A DNA stretch of 64,000 nucleotides from Pseudomonas sp. S31 (GTDB lineage Bacteria; Pseudomonadota; Gammaproteobacteria; Pseudomonadales; Pseudomonadaceae): assembly GCF_016648105.1 (NCBI RefSeq), contig NZ_JACVVE010000014.1, positions 62,001 through 126,000 of the forward strand, given 5' to 3'. The notes beneath the pieces are model-generated. The model had not been told where the DNA came from and made no database searches. It was given only the letters and a program-made list of their open reading frames with translations. This document shows, in pieces, positions 50,223 to 62,135 of the stretch (positions are counted from its first letter, which is position 1; every line of letters begins with the position of its first letter). Both the position numbers and the translations under genes were made by a program.

Positions 50223-52937
50223 ATGGCCACTATCCACGTAGACGGCAAAGCGCTCGAAGTCAACGGTGCGGACAACCTGTTACAGGCATGTCTGTCACTA
50301 GGCCTCGATATCCCCTATTTCTGCTGGCACCCGGCGCTCGGTAGCGTCGGTGCCTGCCGGCAGTGTGCGGTCAAGCAGTACACCGACGAGAACGACACCC
50401 GTGGTCGTATCGTCATGTCCTGCATGACCCCTGCCTCCGACGGCACCTGGATCTCCATCGACGATGACGAGTCCAAGGCGTTCCGCGCCAGCGTCGTCGA
50501 ATGGCTGATGACCAACCACCCGCACGACTGCCCGGTGTGCGAGGAAGGCGGTCACTGCCACCTGCAGGACATGACGGTGATGACCGGCCACAACGAGCGC
50601 CGCTACCGTTTCACCAAGCGTACCCACCAGAACCAGGACCTCGGCCCGTTCATCGCCCACGAGATGAACCGCTGCATCGCCTGCTACCGCTGCGTGCGCT
50701 ACTACAAGGACTATGCCGGTGGCACCGACCTGGGCGTATACGGCGCCCACGACAACGTGTACTTCGGCCGCGTCGAGGACGGCGTGCTGGAGAGCGAGTT
50801 CTCCGGCAACCTGACCGAGGTCTGCCCGACCGGCGTGTTCACCGACAAGACCCACTCCGAGCGCTACAACCGCAAGTGGGACATGCAGTTCGCCCCGAGC
50901 ATCTGCCACGGCTGCTCCAGCGGCTGCAACATCAGCCCGGGTGAGCGGTACGGCGAACTGCGTCGTATCGAGAACCGCTTCAACGGCTCGGTCAACCAGT
51001 ACTTCCTGTGCGACCGTGGCCGTTTCGGCTATGGCTACGTCAACCGCAAGGACCGCCCACGCCAGCCGCTGCTGGCCGACGGCACCAAGCTGAGCCTGGA
51101 CGCTGCCCTGGACAAGGCCGCCGACCTGCTGCGCGGCCGTACCATCGTCGGCATCGGTTCGCCTCGCGCCAGCCTCGAGAGCAACTATGGCCTGCGTGAA
51201 CTGGTCGGCGCCGAGTACTTCTACTCGGGCATGGAGGCCGGTGAACTGGCCCGCGTACGCCTGGTGCTCGACGTACTGAACAACAGCCCGCTGCCGGTGC
51301 CGACCCTGCGCGACATCGAAGACCACGACGCGGTGTTCGTGCTCGGCGAAGACCTGACCCAGACCGCCGCCCGCGTCGCCCTGGCCGTACGCCAGGCCAC
51401 CAAGGGCAAGGCCGCGGCCATGGCCGAAGGCATGAAGGTACAACCGTGGCTCGACGCCGCGGTGAAGAACATCGGCCAGCACGCGCTGTACCCGCTGTTC
51501 ATCGCTTCGCTGGCTGAAACCAAGCTCGACGACGTCGCCGAAGAATGCGTGCACGCCGCCCCGGCCGACCTCGCCCGTATCGGTTTCGCCGTAGCCAACG
51601 CCATCGATCCAAGCGCCCCGGCCGTCGAAGGCCTGGACGCAGAGGCCAAGGCCCTGGCCCAGCGCATCGCCGATGCCCTGGTCGCGGCCAAGCGCCCACT
51701 GGTGATCGCCGGTACCTCCCTGGCCGACCCGGCCTTGATCGAAGCCGCCGCCAACATCGCCAAGGCCCTGAAGCTGCGCGAGAAGAACGGCTCGCTGAGC
51801 CTGGTGGTCCCCGAGGCCAACAGCCTGGGCATGGCCATGATGGGTGGCGAGTCGGTGGATGCCGCGCTGGACGCGGTGATCAGCGGCAAAGCCGACGCCA
51901 TCGTGGTGCTGGAGAACGACCTGTACGCCCGCGTACCGGCCGCCAAGGTCGACGCTGCCCTGGCCGCGGCCAAGGTGGTGATCGTTGCCGACCACTCCAA
52001 GACCCCGACCGTCGACCGCGCCCACCTGGTGCTGCCAGCGGCCTCGTTCGCCGAAGGCGACGGCACCCTGATCAGCCAGGAAGGCCGTGCCCAACGCTTC
52101 TTCCAGGTGTTCGACCCGCAGTACCTGGACAGCAGCATCCTGGTCCACGAAGGCTGGCGCTGGTTGCACGCCCTGCGTGCCACCCTGCTGAACAAGCCGG
52201 TCGACTGGACCCAGCTGGACCACGTCACCAGCGCCTGCGCCGAGGCCGCCCCGCAACTGGCCGGTATCGTCAACGCAGCGCCAAGCGCCGCGTTCCGCAT
52301 CAAAGGCATGAAGCTGGCCCGCGAGCCGCTGCGCTACTCCGGCCGTACCGCCATGCGCGCCAATATCAGCGTGCATGAGCCGCGTACCCCGCAAGACAAG
52401 GACACCGCGTTCGCCTTCTCCATGGAAGGCTACTCGGGCTCCGCCGAACCGCGCCAGCAGGTGCCGTTCGCCTGGTCGCCGGGCTGGAACTCGCCGCAGG
52501 CCTGGAACAAGTTCCAGGACGAGGTCGGTGGCCATCTGCGTGCCGGTGACCCGGGCGTGCGCCTGATCGAATCGCAAGGTGACCGCCTGAACTGGTTCAA
52601 CGCCATCCCGGGCGCCTTCAACCCAGCCCGTGGCACCTGGACCGCCGTCCCGTTCTTCCACCTGTTCGGCAGCGAAGAGAGCTCCTCGCGCGCCGCTCCG
52701 GTACAAGAGCGCATTCCGGCTGCCTACGTGGCCCTGGCCAAGTCCGAAGCCGACCGCTTGGGTGTCAACGAAGGCGCTCTGCTCAGCCTGAACGTTGCCG
52801 GCGTGGCCCTGCGCCTGCCGCTGCGTATCAATGAAGAACTGGGCGCTGGCCTGGTTGCGTTGCCCAAAGGCCTGGCCGGCATTCCGCCTGCCATCTTCGG
52901 TGCATCCGTCGAAGGTCTGCAGGAGGCAGCACAATGA
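50223..52937 (+). CDS. nuoG: NADH-quinone oxidoreductase subunit G
   Basis: 904 residues, close to E. coli (about 908). An N-terminal [2Fe-2S] ferredoxin domain ([20 protein letters not shown]), a His/Cys cluster ([15 protein letters not shown]), a [4Fe-4S] region ([20 protein letters not shown]) and a molybdopterin-oxidoreductase fold that binds no cofactor. Preceded by a 132-base gap after nuoF, the longest inside the operon, with no clear signal. Confidence 0.98.
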   Translation: MATIHVDGKALEVNGADNLLQACLSLGLDIPYFCWHPALGSVGACRQCAVKQYTDENDTRGRIVMSCMTPASDGTWISIDDDESKAFRASVVEWLMTNHPHDCPVCEEGGHCHLQDMTVMTGHNERRYRFTKRTHQNQDLGPFIAHEMNRCIACYRCVRYYKDYAGGTDLGVYGAHDNVYFGRVEDGVLESEFSGNLTEVCPTGVFTDKTHSERYNRKWDMQFAPSICHGCSSGCNISPGERYGELRRIENRFNGSVNQYFLCDRGRFGYGYVNRKDRPRQPLLADGTKLSLDAALDKAADLLRGRTIVGIGSPRASLESNYGLRELVGAEYFYSGMEAGELARVRLVLDVLNNSPLPVPTLRDIEDHDAVFVLGEDLTQTAARVALAVRQATKGKAAAMAEGMKVQPWLDAAVKNIGQHALYPLFIASLAETKLDDVAEECVHAAPADLARIGFAVANAIDPSAPAVEGLDAEAKALAQRIADALVAAKRPLVIAGTSLADPALIEAAANIAKALKLREKNGSLSLVVPEANSLGMAMMGGESVDAALDAVISGKADAIVVLENDLYARVPAAKVDAALAAAKVVIVADHSKTPTVDRAHLVLPAASFAEGDGTLISQEGRAQRFFQVFDPQYLDSSILVHEGWRWLHALRATLLNKPVDWTQLDHVTSACAEAAPQLAGIVNAAPSAAFRIKGMKLAREPLRYSGRTAMRANISVHEPRTPQDKDTAFAFSMEGYSGSAEPRQQVPFAWSPGWNSPQAWNKFQDEVGGHLRAGDPGVRLIESQGDRLNWFNAIPGAFNPARGTWTAVPFFHLFGSEESSSRAAPVQERIPAAYVALAKSEADRLGVNEGALLSLNVAGVALRLPLRINEELGAGLVALPKGLAGIPPAIFGASVEGLQEAAQ

Positions 52938-53941
52938 GCTGGTTCACCCCCGAAGTGATCGATGTGATCCTCACCGTGGTCCGGGCCATCGTGGTCCTGC
53001 TCGCGGTGGTGGTCTGCGGCGCGCTGCTCAGCTTCGTCGAGCGCCGCCTGCTGGGTTGGTGGCAGGACCGCTACGGTCCGAACCGCGTCGGCCCGTTCGG
53101 CATGTTCCAGATCGCCGCCGACATGCTGAAGATGTTCTTCAAGGAAGACTGGAACCCGCCCTTCGTCGATCGCATGATCTTCACCCTGGCGCCGGTCGTG
53201 GCCATGAGTGCCCTGCTGATCGCCTTCTGCGTGATTCCGATCACCCCGCTGTGGGGCGTCGCCGACCTGAACATCGGCCTGCTGTTCTTCTTCGCCATGG
53301 CCGGCCTGTCGGTCTACGCCGTGCTGTTCGCCGGCTGGTCGTCGAACAACAAGTACGCCCTGCTGGGCAGCTTGCGTGCCTCGGCACAGACCGTGTCGTA
53401 CGAAGTGTTCCTGGGCCTGGCGCTGATGGGCGTGGTGGTGCAGGTGGGCTCGTTCAACATGCGCGACATCGTCGAGTACCAGGCGCAGAACCTGTGGTTC
53501 ATCATTCCGCAGTTCTTCGGCTTCTGTACCTTCTTCATCGCTGGCGTCGCCGTGACCCACCGTCACCCGTTCGACCAGCCGGAAGCGGAACAGGAACTGG
53601 CCGACGGCTACCACATCGAGTATGCCGGCATGAAATGGGGCATGTTCTTCGTCGGTGAGTACATCGGCATCATCCTCATCTCGGCGCTGCTGGTGACCCT
53701 GTTCTTCGGCGGCTGGCACGGCCCGTTCGGCATCCTGCCGCAACTGTCGTTCCTGTGGTTCGCGCTGAAGACCGCGTTCTTCATCATGCTGTTCATCCTG
53801 CTGCGCGCCTCGATCCCGCGCCCACGCTATGACCAGGTGATGGACTTCAGCTGGAAGTTCTGCCTGCCGCTGACCCTGATCAATTTGCTGGTGACCGCTG
53901 CGATCGTGCTCTACAACACGCCAGCCGTCGCGGCCCAGTGA
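52934..53941 (+). CDS. nuoH: NADH-quinone oxidoreductase subunit H
   Basis: 335 residues, eight or so membrane helices. Signature [20 protein letters not shown] and [20 protein letters not shown] (acidic loop of the quinone tunnel). Overlaps the nuoG stop. Confidence 0.98.
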   Translation: MSWFTPEVIDVILTVVRAIVVLLAVVVCGALLSFVERRLLGWWQDRYGPNRVGPFGMFQIAADMLKMFFKEDWNPPFVDRMIFTLAPVVAMSALLIAFCVIPITPLWGVADLNIGLLFFFAMAGLSVYAVLFAGWSSNNKYALLGSLRASAQTVSYEVFLGLALMGVVVQVGSFNMRDIVEYQAQNLWFIIPQFFGFCTFFIAGVAVTHRHPFDQPEAEQELADGYHIEYAGMKWGMFFVGEYIGIILISALLVTLFFGGWHGPFGILPQLSFLWFALKTAFFIMLFILLRASIPRPRYDQVMDFSWKFCLPLTLINLLVTAAIVLYNTPAVAAQ

Positions 53942-53952
53942 GGATTTGACCC

Positions 53953-54501
53953 ATGTTCAAGTATATCGGCGACATCGTTAAGGGCACCGGCACTCAGCTG
54001 CGCAGCCTGGTGATGGTGTTCTCCCACGGGTTCCGCAAGCGCGACACCCTGCAATACCCCGAAGAGCCCGTGTACCTGCCGCCGCGCTACCGCGGCCGCA
54101 TCGTCCTCACCCGCGACCCCGATGGCGAGGAGCGCTGCGTGGCGTGCAACCTCTGCGCGGTGGCCTGCCCGGTCGGCTGCATCTCGCTGCAGAAGGCCGA
54201 GACCGAGGACGGCCGCTGGTACCCGGAGTTCTTCCGCATCAACTTCTCGCGCTGCATCTTCTGCGGCCTGTGCGAAGAGGCGTGCCCGACCACCGCGATC
54301 CAGCTGACTCCGGATTTCGAAATGGCCGAGTTCAAGCGTCAGGACCTGGTGTACGAGAAAGAAGATCTGCTGATCTCCGGCCCCGGCAAGAACCCTGACT
54401 ACAACTTCTACCGTGTTGCGGGTATGGCGATCGCTGGCAAGCCGAAAGGCTCCGCGCAGAACGAAGCCGAGCCGATCAACGTGAAGAGCTTGCTCCCATA
54501 A
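53953..54501 (+). CDS. nuoI: NADH-quinone oxidoreductase subunit I
   Basis: 182 residues, two [4Fe-4S] ferredoxin motifs: [15 protein letters not shown] and [15 protein letters not shown]. Passes electrons toward NuoB. Confidence 0.98.
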   Translation: MFKYIGDIVKGTGTQLRSLVMVFSHGFRKRDTLQYPEEPVYLPPRYRGRIVLTRDPDGEERCVACNLCAVACPVGCISLQKAETEDGRWYPEFFRINFSRCIFCGLCEEACPTTAIQLTPDFEMAEFKRQDLVYEKEDLLISGPGKNPDYNFYRVAGMAIAGKPKGSAQNEAEPINVKSLLP

Positions 54502-54511
54502 GGACAGAAAG

Positions 54512-55012
54512 ATGGAATTCGCTTTCTACTTCGCATCCGGGATCGCCGTGGTCTCCACCCTTCGGGTGGTGACCGGCACCAACCCCGTGCACGCCCTGCT
54601 CTACCTGATCATTTCGCTGATCTCCGTCGCGATGATCTTCTTCGCCCTGGGTGCGCCGTTTGCCGGCGCCCTGGAAGTGATCGCCTACGCTGGCGCCATC
54701 ATGGTGCTGTTCGTCTTCGTGGTGATGATGCTCAACCTCGGGCCGGCCTCGGTCGCCCAGGAGCGCGGCTGGCTCAAGCCCGGTATCTGGGCGGGGCCGG
54801 TGATCCTCGCCGCGCTGCTGCTGCTCGAGCTGCTGTACGTGCTGTTCGTCACCCCGAGCGGCGCTGCCATCAGCGGTACCACCGTCAGCCCGAAAGAGGT
54901 AGGTATCAGCCTGTTCGGCCCGTACCTGCTGGTGGTCGAACTGGCCTCGATGCTGCTGCTCGCTGCAGCCGTCACCGCCTTCCACCTGGGCCGCAACGAG
55001 GCGAAGGAGTAA
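54512..55012 (+). CDS. nuoJ: NADH-quinone oxidoreductase subunit J
   Basis: 166 residues, five membrane helices: [20 protein letters not shown], then [20 protein letters not shown], the pi-bulge helix used in proton coupling. Confidence 0.97.
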   Translation: MEFAFYFASGIAVVSTLRVVTGTNPVHALLYLIISLISVAMIFFALGAPFAGALEVIAYAGAIMVLFVFVVMMLNLGPASVAQERGWLKPGIWAGPVILAALLLLELLYVLFVTPSGAAISGTTVSPKEVGISLFGPYLLVVELASMLLLAAAVTAFHLGRNEAKE

Positions 55013-55015
55013 ATC

Positions 55016-55324
55016 ATGGGTGCTATCCCCCTCGAGCATGGTCTGGCGGTCGCCGGCATCCTGTTCTGCTTAGGTCTGGTTGGCCTGATGGTCCGCCGCA
55101 ACATCCTCTTCGTGCTCATGAGCCTGGAAGTCATGATGAACGCCGCTGCCCTGGCGTTCATCGTCGCCGGTGCCCGTTGGGTCCAACCCGACGGCCAGGT
55201 GATGTTCATTCTGGTGATCAGCCTGGCAGCCGCCGAGGCCAGCATTGGCCTGGCCATCCTGCTGCAGCTGTATCGCCGCTTCCACACTCTCGACATCGAT
55301 GCTGCCAGTGAGATGCGCGGATGA
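55016..55324 (+). CDS. nuoK: NADH-quinone oxidoreductase subunit K
   Basis: 102 residues, three helices, with the conserved [19 protein letters not shown] glutamate helix and [19 protein letters not shown]. Its stop overlaps the nuoL start. Confidence 0.98.
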   Translation: MGAIPLEHGLAVAGILFCLGLVGLMVRRNILFVLMSLEVMMNAAALAFIVAGARWVQPDGQVMFILVISLAAAEASIGLAILLQLYRRFHTLDIDAASEMRG

Positions 55325-57174
55325 ACCTTCTCTTCCTGACTTTCGTCTTCCCCCTGATCGGCTTCCTGCTGCTGTCGTTCTCGCGCGGGCGGTTCTCGGA
55401 GAACCTCTCGGCGCTGATCGGCGTCGGCTCGGTCGGCCTTTCGGCCGCCACGGCTGCCTACGTCATCTGGCAATTCAATGTCGCCCCGCCTGAAGGCGGT
55501 GCATACAGCCAGCTGTTGTGGCAGTGGATGTCGGTGGACGGCTTCGCGCCGAACTTCACCCTCTACCTGGACGGCCTGTCGGTCACCATGCTCGGCGTGG
55601 TCACCGGCGTCGGCTTCCTGATCCACCTTTTCGCCTCCTGGTACATGCGCGGCGAAGCCGGTTACTCGCGCTTCTTCTCGTACACCAACCTGTTCATCGC
55701 CAGCATGCTGTTCCTGATCCTCGGCGATAACCTGCTGTTCATCTACTTCGGCTGGGAAGGCGTGGGCCTGTGCTCGTACCTGTTGATCGGTTTCTACTAC
55801 AGCAACCGCAACAACGGTAACGCGGCGCTCAAGGCGTTCATCGTCACCCGTATCGGCGACGTGTTCATGGCCATCGGCCTGTTCATCCTGTTCGCCCAGC
55901 TGGGTACCCTGAACGTGCAGGAGCTGCTGGTGCTGGCACCGCAGAAGTTCCAGGCTGGCGATACCTGGATGGTGCTGGCGACCCTGATGCTGCTGGGTGG
56001 CGCGGTCGGTAAATCGGCCCAGCTGCCACTGCAGACCTGGCTCGCCGACGCGATGGCCGGCCCGACTCCAGTGTCGGCGCTGATCCACGCGGCAACCATG
56101 GTGACCGCGGGCGTGTACCTGATCGCCCGTACCAACGGCCTGTTCCTGCTGGCGCCGGACATCCTCCACCTGGTGGCTGTGGTCGGTGGCGTGACCCTGG
56201 TCCTGGCCGGCTTCGCCGCCCTGGTGCAGACCGACATCAAGCGTATCCTCGCCTACTCGACCATGAGCCAGATCGGCTACATGTTCCTGGCCCTGGGCGT
56301 CGGCGCCTGGGACGCGGCGATCTTCCACCTGATGACCCACGCCTTCTTCAAGGCCCTGCTGTTCCTTGCCTCCGGTGCGGTGATCGTTGCCTGCCACCAC
56401 GAGCAGAACATCTTCAAGATGGGCGGCCTGTGGAAGAAACTGCCGCTGGCCTACGCCAGCTTCGTGGTCGGTGGCGCTGCCCTGGCTGCCCTGCCAGTCG
56501 TGACCGTTGGCTTCTACTCCAAGGACGAGATCCTCTGGGAAGCCTTCGCCAGCGGCAACACCGGCCTGCTGTACGCCGGCCTGGTCGGCGCGTTCATGAC
56601 CTCGCTGTACACCTTCCGCCTGATCTTCATCGCCTTCCACGGCGAAGCCAAGACCGAAGCCCACGCCGGCCACGGCATCAGCCACTGGCTGCCACTGGGC
56701 GTGCTGATCGTGCTCTCGACCTTCATCGGCGCCTGGATCCACCCGCCGCTGGCAGGCGTGCTGCCTGAAAGCGCCGGCCACGCCGGTGGCGAAGCCAAGC
56801 ACGCGCTGGAGATCACCTCGGGTTCCATCGCCATCGCCGGTATCCTGCTGTCGGCCCTGCTGTTCCTGGGCAAGCGCCGCTTCGTCAGCGCCGTCGCCAA
56901 CAGCGGCATCGGCCGCGTGCTGTCGGCCTGGTGGTTCGCCGCCTGGGGCTTCGACTGGATCTACGACAAGCTGTTCGTCAAACCTTACCTGCTGATCAGC
57001 CACATCCTGCGCAAGGACCCGGTTGACCGCAGCATCGGCCTGATTCCTCGTCTGGCGCGCGGCGGCAACGTCGCCATGAGCAAGACCGAAACCGGCCAGC
57101 TGCGTTGGTACACCGCTTCGATCGCCGTTGGCGCAGTGCTGGTACTCGGCGCTGTGGTAGTGGCGGCGGTATGA
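55321..57174 (+). CDS. nuoL: NADH-quinone oxidoreductase subunit L
   Basis: 617 residues, proton-pumping antiporter-like subunit with about 16 helices. Signatures [20 protein letters not shown] and [40 protein letters not shown]. Its long C-terminal lateral helix follows residue 480. Confidence 0.98.
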   Translation: MNLLFLTFVFPLIGFLLLSFSRGRFSENLSALIGVGSVGLSAATAAYVIWQFNVAPPEGGAYSQLLWQWMSVDGFAPNFTLYLDGLSVTMLGVVTGVGFLIHLFASWYMRGEAGYSRFFSYTNLFIASMLFLILGDNLLFIYFGWEGVGLCSYLLIGFYYSNRNNGNAALKAFIVTRIGDVFMAIGLFILFAQLGTLNVQELLVLAPQKFQAGDTWMVLATLMLLGGAVGKSAQLPLQTWLADAMAGPTPVSALIHAATMVTAGVYLIARTNGLFLLAPDILHLVAVVGGVTLVLAGFAALVQTDIKRILAYSTMSQIGYMFLALGVGAWDAAIFHLMTHAFFKALLFLASGAVIVACHHEQNIFKMGGLWKKLPLAYASFVVGGAALAALPVVTVGFYSKDEILWEAFASGNTGLLYAGLVGAFMTSLYTFRLIFIAFHGEAKTEAHAGHGISHWLPLGVLIVLSTFIGAWIHPPLAGVLPESAGHAGGEAKHALEITSGSIAIAGILLSALLFLGKRRFVSAVANSGIGRVLSAWWFAAWGFDWIYDKLFVKPYLLISHILRKDPVDRSIGLIPRLARGGNVAMSKTETGQLRWYTASIAVGAVLVLGAVVVAAV

Positions 57175-57182
57175 CCATGAAG

Positions 57183-57209
57183 CTTGCGAACCTTGCGAAC
57201 CTTGCGACT
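57183..57209. repeat. Three tandem 9-base units between nuoL and nuoM
   Basis: CTTGCGAAC, CTTGCGAAC, CTTGCGACT in the short gap. Length could vary by slippage. It ends 24 bases before nuoM. Confidence 0.6.
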
Positions 57210-57232
57210 CTGCAAAAGGAAACGAACCCGTC

Positions 57233-58765
57233 ATGATTTTGCCTTGGCTGATCCTGATCCCCTTCATCGGCGGCTTCCTGTGCTGGCTGGGTGAGCGCTT
57301 CGGCGCCACCCTGCCGCGCTGGATCGCGCTGCTGACCATGTCCCTGCTGCTCGGCATCGGCCTGTGGCTGTGGGCTCACGGCGACTACACCCTCGCGCCC
57401 GCTCCAGGTGCCGAACCGGCCTGGGCCCTGGAATACAAAGTCCAGTGGATCCAGCGCTTCGGCATCAGCATCCACCTGGCCCTCGATGGCCTGTCGCTGC
57501 TGATGATCCTGCTCACCGGCCTGCTCGGTGTGCTGTCGGTACTGTGCTCCTGGAAAGAGATCCAGCGTCACGTCGGCTTCTTCCACCTCAACCTGATGTG
57601 GATCCTCGGCGGCGTGGTCGGTGTGTTCCTGGCCCTGGACCTGTTCCTGTTCTTCTTCTTCTGGGAAATGATGCTGGTGCCGATGTACTTCCTCATCGCG
57701 CTCTGGGGTCACAGCTCGGCAGACGGCAAGAAGACCCGGATCTACGCGGCGACCAAGTTCTTCATCTTCACCCAGGCCAGCGGCCTGATCATGCTGGTGG
57801 CGATCCTCGGCCTGGTGCTGGTCAACTACACCAACACCGGGGTCATCACCTTCAACTACAGCGACCTGCTCAAGGCCGAGCTGCCAGCCGGCACCGAGTA
57901 CCTGCTGATGCTGGGCTTCTTCATCGCCTTCGCGGTGAAGCTGCCGGTGGTGCCGTTCCACTCCTGGCTGCCTGACGCCCACGCCCAGGCACCGACCGCA
58001 GGTTCCGTGGACCTGGCCGGTATCCTGCTGAAGACTGCTGCCTACGGCCTGCTGCGCTTCGCCCTGCCGCTGTTCCCGAACGCCTCGGCGGAGTTCGCGC
58101 CGATCGCCATGACCCTGGGCCTGATCGGTATCTTCTACGGTGCCTTCCTGGCCTTCGCGCAAACCGACATCAAGCGCCTGATCGCCTTCTCCAGCGTCTC
58201 GCACATGGGCTTCGTACTGATCGGTATCTACTCCGGCAGCCAGCAGGCCCTGCAAGGTGCGGTGATCCAGATGCTGGCCCACGGCCTGTCGGCCGCCGCG
58301 CTGTTCATCCTGTCCGGCCAGCTGTACGAGCGCCTGCACACCCGTGACATGCGTCAGATGGGTGGCCTGTGGCACCGCATCGCCTACCTGCCCGCCATCA
58401 GTCTGTTCTTCGCCGCCGCTTCCCTGGGCCTGCCCGGCACCGGTAACTTCGTCGGCGAGTTCCTGATCCTGCTCGGCAGCTTCGTGCATGTGCCATGGAT
58501 CACCGTGATCGCCACCACCGGCCTGGTCTTCGGTTCGGTCTACTCGCTGATCATGATCCACCGCGCCTACTTCGGCCCGGCCAAGGCCGATACCGTGCTG
58601 GCCGGCATGGACGGTCGCGAGCTGGTCATGGTGCTGGGCCTGGCGGTATTGCTGATCCTGCTGGGCGTGTATCCGCAGCCGTTCCTCGACACCTCTGCCG
58701 CCACCATGAGTGGTGTACAGCAGTGGCTCGGTTCCGCTTTCACTCAACTCGCTTCGGCCCGGTAA
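57233..58765 (+). CDS. nuoM: NADH-quinone oxidoreductase subunit M
   Basis: 510 residues, 14 helices, antiporter-like proton channel. [20 protein letters not shown], then [20 protein letters not shown] and [27 protein letters not shown] lies ahead of the ATG. Confidence 0.98.
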   Translation: MILPWLILIPFIGGFLCWLGERFGATLPRWIALLTMSLLLGIGLWLWAHGDYTLAPAPGAEPAWALEYKVQWIQRFGISIHLALDGLSLLMILLTGLLGVLSVLCSWKEIQRHVGFFHLNLMWILGGVVGVFLALDLFLFFFFWEMMLVPMYFLIALWGHSSADGKKTRIYAATKFFIFTQASGLIMLVAILGLVLVNYTNTGVITFNYSDLLKAELPAGTEYLLMLGFFIAFAVKLPVVPFHSWLPDAHAQAPTAGSVDLAGILLKTAAYGLLRFALPLFPNASAEFAPIAMTLGLIGIFYGAFLAFAQTDIKRLIAFSSVSHMGFVLIGIYSGSQQALQGAVIQMLAHGLSAAALFILSGQLYERLHTRDMRQMGGLWHRIAYLPAISLFFAAASLGLPGTGNFVGEFLILLGSFVHVPWITVIATTGLVFGSVYSLIMIHRAYFGPAKADTVLAGMDGRELVMVLGLAVLLILLGVYPQPFLDTSAATMSGVQQWLGSAFTQLASAR

Positions 58766-58772
58766 GAGCGCT

Positions 58773-60242
58773 ATGGAATTCACCACTCAACACTTCATCG
58801 CATTGGCGCCGATGCTGATCACCACCCTCACCACGGTGGTGGTGATGCTGGCGATCGCCTGGAAGCGCAACCACTCGCAGACCTTCCTGCTGTCCACCGT
58901 CGGCCTGAACCTGGCCCTGCTGTCGATTTTGCCGGCGCTGAAGGTCGCGCCGCTGGCGGTCACTTCGCTGATCACCATCGACAAGTTCGCCTGCCTGTAC
59001 ATGGCGATCATCCTGGTCGCCACCCTGGCCTGCGTGACTCTTGCCCACGCCTACCTCGGCGAAGGTGCCAAGGGCTTCCCGGGCAACCGTGAAGAGCTGT
59101 ACCTGCTGCTGCTGATGTCGGCCCTCGGTGGCCTGGTGCTGGTCAGCGCCAACCACCTGGCTGGCCTGTTCATCGGCCTTGAGCTGCTGTCGGTACCGGT
59201 CTATGGCCTGGTGGCGTACGCCTTCTTCAACAAGCGTTCGCTGGAAGCCGGCATCAAGTACATGGTGCTGTCGGCTGCAGGCTCGGCCTTCCTGCTGTTC
59301 GGCATGGCCTTGCTGTACGCCGACGCCGGCAGCCTGACCTTCGACCAGCTGGGCAAGGCCCTGGCCGCTACCAGCATGCCAAGCCTGTTGGCCCAGCTGG
59401 GCCTGGGCATGATGCTCGTCGGCCTGGCCTTCAAGCTGTCACTGGTACCGTTCCACCTGTGGACCCCGGACGTCTACGAAGGTGCTCCAGCACCGGTCGC
59501 CGCGTTCCTCGCCACTGCCAGCAAGGTGGCGGTGTTCGCCGTGGTCGTGCGTCTGTTCATGCTCTCCCCTGCTGCCAGCAGCGGCGTGCTGAGCACCGTA
59601 TTGGCGGTCATCGCCGTGGCGTCGATCCTGATCGGTAACCTGCTGGCCCTGACCCAGAGCAATCTCAAGCGCCTGCTCGGTTATTCGTCCATCGCCCACT
59701 TCGGCTACCTGCTGATCGCCCTAGTCGCCAGCAAGGGCCTGGCCCTGGAAGCCATGGGCGTGTACCTGGTCACCTACGTGATCACCAGCCTCGGTGCTTT
59801 CGGTGTCATCACCTTGATGTCCTCGCCCTACGGCGGCCGTGATGCCGACGCACTGTACGAGTACCGCGGCCTGTTCTGGCGCCGTCCGTACCTGACTGCG
59901 GTACTGACCGTGATGATGCTGTCGCTGGCGGGTATCCCGCTGACCGCCGGCTTCATCGGCAAGTTCTACATCATCGCCACCGGCGTCGAGTCGCAGCTGT
60001 GGTGGCTGGTCGGCGCACTGGTGATCGGCAGTGCCATCGGTGTCTACTACTACCTGCGCGTCATGGTGACCCTGTACCTGGTCGAACCGAACCTGCGTCG
60101 CCACGACGCCCCGCTGAAGTGGGAACAGCGTACCGGCGGCGTGATGCTGCTGGCCATCGCCATTCTCGCCTTCGTCCTCGGCGTCTACCCGCAACCCCTG
60201 CTGGAGCTGGTGCAACACGCCGGCTTGCAGTTGCTCGGCTGA
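58773..60242 (+). CDS. nuoN: NADH-quinone oxidoreductase subunit N
   Basis: 489 residues from ATG 58773 ([15 protein letters not shown]); an upstream in-frame start inside nuoM is unlikely. Third antiporter-like subunit: [40 protein letters not shown]. Last gene of the operon. Confidence 0.98.
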   Translation: MEFTTQHFIALAPMLITTLTTVVVMLAIAWKRNHSQTFLLSTVGLNLALLSILPALKVAPLAVTSLITIDKFACLYMAIILVATLACVTLAHAYLGEGAKGFPGNREELYLLLLMSALGGLVLVSANHLAGLFIGLELLSVPVYGLVAYAFFNKRSLEAGIKYMVLSAAGSAFLLFGMALLYADAGSLTFDQLGKALAATSMPSLLAQLGLGMMLVGLAFKLSLVPFHLWTPDVYEGAPAPVAAFLATASKVAVFAVVVRLFMLSPAASSGVLSTVLAVIAVASILIGNLLALTQSNLKRLLGYSSIAHFGYLLIALVASKGLALEAMGVYLVTYVITSLGAFGVITLMSSPYGGRDADALYEYRGLFWRRPYLTAVLTVMMLSLAGIPLTAGFIGKFYIIATGVESQLWWLVGALVIGSAIGVYYYLRVMVTLYLVEPNLRRHDAPLKWEQRTGGVMLLAIAILAFVLGVYPQPLLELVQHAGLQLLG

Positions 60243-60258
60243 TCACGGCGCAAGGAAA

Positions 60259-60287
60259 AACACCCCGCTCATGCGGGGTGTTTTTTT
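60259..60287 (+). terminator. Intrinsic terminator of the nuo operon
   Basis: AACACCCCGC, loop TCAT, GCGGGGTGTT then T-tract. 16 bases past the nuoN stop. Confidence 0.92.
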
Positions 60288-60309
60288 ATCTGCGTCAGCT
60301 AGCGCTCCG

Positions 60310-60573
60310 CTATTTGGCCGATGAGGAACGGTTTTCCGCAAGGCCGACGGTGCGTCGTAGTTCGCTGTTGGCCGAGGGCAGGTGGACCGCCGGATTGGGC
60401 GTGCCACTCGGAGACAGTTCATGGGTCATTTCGAATTCGGCCCTGACCGACCAACCGCAGGCTTCGTTGATGCACTGCAAGTAAGCGACTCTCAAGAAGA
60501 TATGCCGCCCCTCACTGGTACGAATACGCATCTTGCTGTTGCAGTGCGGACAGACCAACTTATACGTACTCAA
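60310..60573 (-). CDS. Ogr/Delta-like zinc-finger phage activator
   Basis: 87 residues, start TTG 60573. The Ogr/Delta signature is clear: LVCPHCNSKMRIRTSEGRHI and LQCINEACGWSVRAEFEMTH (C-x2-C ... C-x4-C) then TPNPAV. P2-type phages use Ogr to switch on late genes. Here it lies at the end of a small remnant with no other late operon. Confidence 0.82.
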   Translation of the reverse strand: MSTYKLVCPHCNSKMRIRTSEGRHIFLRVAYLQCINEACGWSVRAEFEMTHELSPSGTPNPAVHLPSANSELRRTVGLAENRSSSAK

Positions 60574-60772
60574 GATAAGTACCTGCCATGTTTGAAAACT
60601 GGTGCGTCCTGTAGGATTAATCGCGCACCTGCGTCAGTATTTATTACGGCACAGCCAGGGTATTCCATTAATTCACGATACATTCCGAACCATCCTCAAA
60701 ATGCAGGGTTGATACTCTCAATGATTAGTTTAAGCCAGGGAAACGCCATAATAACAGTCAAGGATATCCATA
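60574..60772. other. Intergenic control region between ogr-like and cI-like genes
   Basis: 199 AT-rich bases between the divergent starts. No operator repeats could be fixed with confidence. The cI ribosome binding site AAGGA lies at 60763-60767 or thereabouts. Confidence 0.4.
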
Positions 60773-61150
60773 ATGAGTAGTGAATTTTTCGCTTCGGTGT
60801 TCGCTCGTCTCAAGCAACTGACCGGTTCGAACACTGATGTACAGTTGGCCCGCGCTCTGGGCGTCAGCCCGCAAACGCTCAGCAGCTGGAAGGTGCGCGC
60901 GAGCGTTCCTTACTCCATATGCGTAGAGCTTGCTAGAAAGAACGCCTGCTCGCTCGACTGGTTGTTGCTGGGTGAAGGGACACTGGGCAACCAAGCCGAG
61001 GGCCAGACTCATTGGGAAAATGAAGCCCTCGAGTGCTTGCGCAGCCTCTCCCTGACCGACCGGCAGGCCGCGTTGCTGTACATGAAGGACAAGCAGCGCC
61101 TTCAGGAGTTGGAGCGCAAGCTCGATAGGCTGGATGCCCTCCCAGGCTGA
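60773..61150 (+). CDS. CI-type phage repressor (short, helix-turn-helix only)
   Basis: 125 residues. The N-terminal domain matches the Phage_CI_repr family: FASVFARLKQLTGSNTDVQL, ARALGVSPQTLSSWKVRASV, CSLDWLLLGEGTLGN. After that only a helical tail is present, with no S24 self-cleaving peptidase, so it would not respond to RecA. Convergent with the holin-like gene, two bases apart. Confidence 0.82.
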   Translation: MSSEFFASVFARLKQLTGSNTDVQLARALGVSPQTLSSWKVRASVPYSICVELARKNACSLDWLLLGEGTLGNQAEGQTHWENEALECLRSLSLTDRQAALLYMKDKQRLQELERKLDRLDALPG

Positions 61151-61152
61151 CT

Positions 61153-61500
61153 TCAGCGGCGCCAGCGCTGCAGGATGTCGCGCATGTCCACCGCATCCAG
61201 CCATGCCATGAGCTTCAGATAGACCGGAATGACCGCCACCGCCGCAACGAACGCAGCCATCCCACGGGTGAGCGAGGGCACCAGGGAGGTCAACAAGGGC
61301 TCGAACAGATAACCCACGCCCATGGCCAGGAATACCAACAGCAGATGGCTGAACACCGCTAGCCGTTTGCGCGGCTCCAGGATAAGTCGGCCACGCGCGA
61401 GGGCGATCAGCACGGCTCCCAACAATGCGCCGAACAACACCCGGCCCTCGGCTTCGACACGCTCGCGCAGCACACTGCGCACCCACTCGAAATCATCCAT
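61153..61500 (-). CDS. Small membrane protein, phage holin-like
   Basis: 115 residues from ATG 61500, AAGG upstream. Three hydrophobic segments: VLFGALLGAVLIALA, AVFSHLLLVFLAMGVGYLFE, and MAAFVAAVAVIPVYLKLMAW. Start overlaps the GpL stop by eight bases. The context (GpL, Ogr, CI) suggests a P2-like/tailocin holin. Confidence 0.65.
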   Translation of the reverse strand: MDDFEWVRSVLRERVEAEGRVLFGALLGAVLIALARGRLILEPRKRLAVFSHLLLVFLAMGVGYLFEPLLTSLVPSLTRGMAAFVAAVAVIPVYLKLMAWLDAVDMRDILQRWRR

Positions 61501-61882
61501 GCCCCACCTTCTTGCCGGCAACGGATAGCTGGCCAGTGCTGGCGAGCGCCTTCATCACTGCCGCTTCCAGATAACGTACATAGCACAGCGACAGCGCACG
61601 CCCCTGTCGATGCCCACCAATGTCCTCCAGGCGTTGATAACCCCGACCGCGCAGGGCTGTCCGCCAGGTGGCGAATTCCTTCGCTGCCTCGATGGCCGCG
61701 CAGCGTACGGCAAGGCCCAGGCCTGCATCGCTGACCCGCGCCTCCAGCGCCAGTCGCTTGCGCAGTACCGGCAAGTCGATGCGCGGCCAGAACGGGTCAT
61801 GACAATCCGGGAAGCGTGGCATGCAGGCCAGCGCCTCACGCTCGCACGCGAGACCAGGCAGAGCCATTGGGTTTCGGTTCAT
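61493..61882 (-). CDS. Phage head completion protein, GpL-like
   Basis: 129 residues from ATG 61882 (GAGGAA eight bases upstream). The GpL (PF05926) layout is visible: DPFWPRIDLPVLRKRLALEA, AIEAAKEFATWRTALRGRGY, RALSLCYVRYLEAAVMKALA. In P2 it closes the head-gene operon before tail genes; here it runs straight into the holin-like gene with no gpX. Confidence 0.72.
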   Translation of the reverse strand: MNRNPMALPGLACEREALACMPRFPDCHDPFWPRIDLPVLRKRLALEARVSDAGLGLAVRCAAIEAAKEFATWRTALRGRGYQRLEDIGGHRQGRALSLCYVRYLEAAVMKALASTGQLSVAGKKVGHG

Positions 61883-61886
61883 GCCA

Positions 61887-62135
61887 TCATTCCTCGGAGA
61901 GCATGCCATAGCGAATGGCCTTGATTACGGCGGCAACGCGGGTGGAGACATCGAATTTGCGCAGTATGTTGCCCACATGGAAATTCACCGTGGATTCCTG
62001 GCATTCGAGGATCTGGCCAATTTCCCAGGAGCTTTTTCCGTAGGCGCACCACAGCAGTACCTTTTCTTCGCGAGGCGTCAGGCGAATCGGAAAGTCCGCA
62101 GAATGCTCGGCTATCGGTTGTAGGTTGGTATTCAT
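61887..62135 (-). CDS. Stand-alone LuxR helix-turn-helix protein
   Basis: 82 residues from ATG 62135, GGAGG six bases upstream. Almost the whole protein is the GerE domain of quorum-sensing LuxR types: LTPREEKVLLWCAYGKSSWE, IGQILECQESTVNFHVGNIL, FDVSTRVAAVIKAIRYGML. No autoinducer or receiver domain. It lies 4 bases upstream of the GpL gene start in the same orientation. Confidence 0.8.
   Translation of the reverse strand: MNTNLQPIAEHSADFPIRLTPREEKVLLWCAYGKSSWEIGQILECQESTVNFHVGNILRKFDVSTRVAAVIKAIRYGMLSEE

Noticed and set aside
50298..52934. 878-residue open frame opposite nuoG
   Set aside because: Antisense shadow of nuoG.
54685..57357. 890-residue open frame opposite nuoJ to nuoL
   Set aside because: Antisense shadow; glutamine and histidine-rich composition reflects complement of membrane helices.
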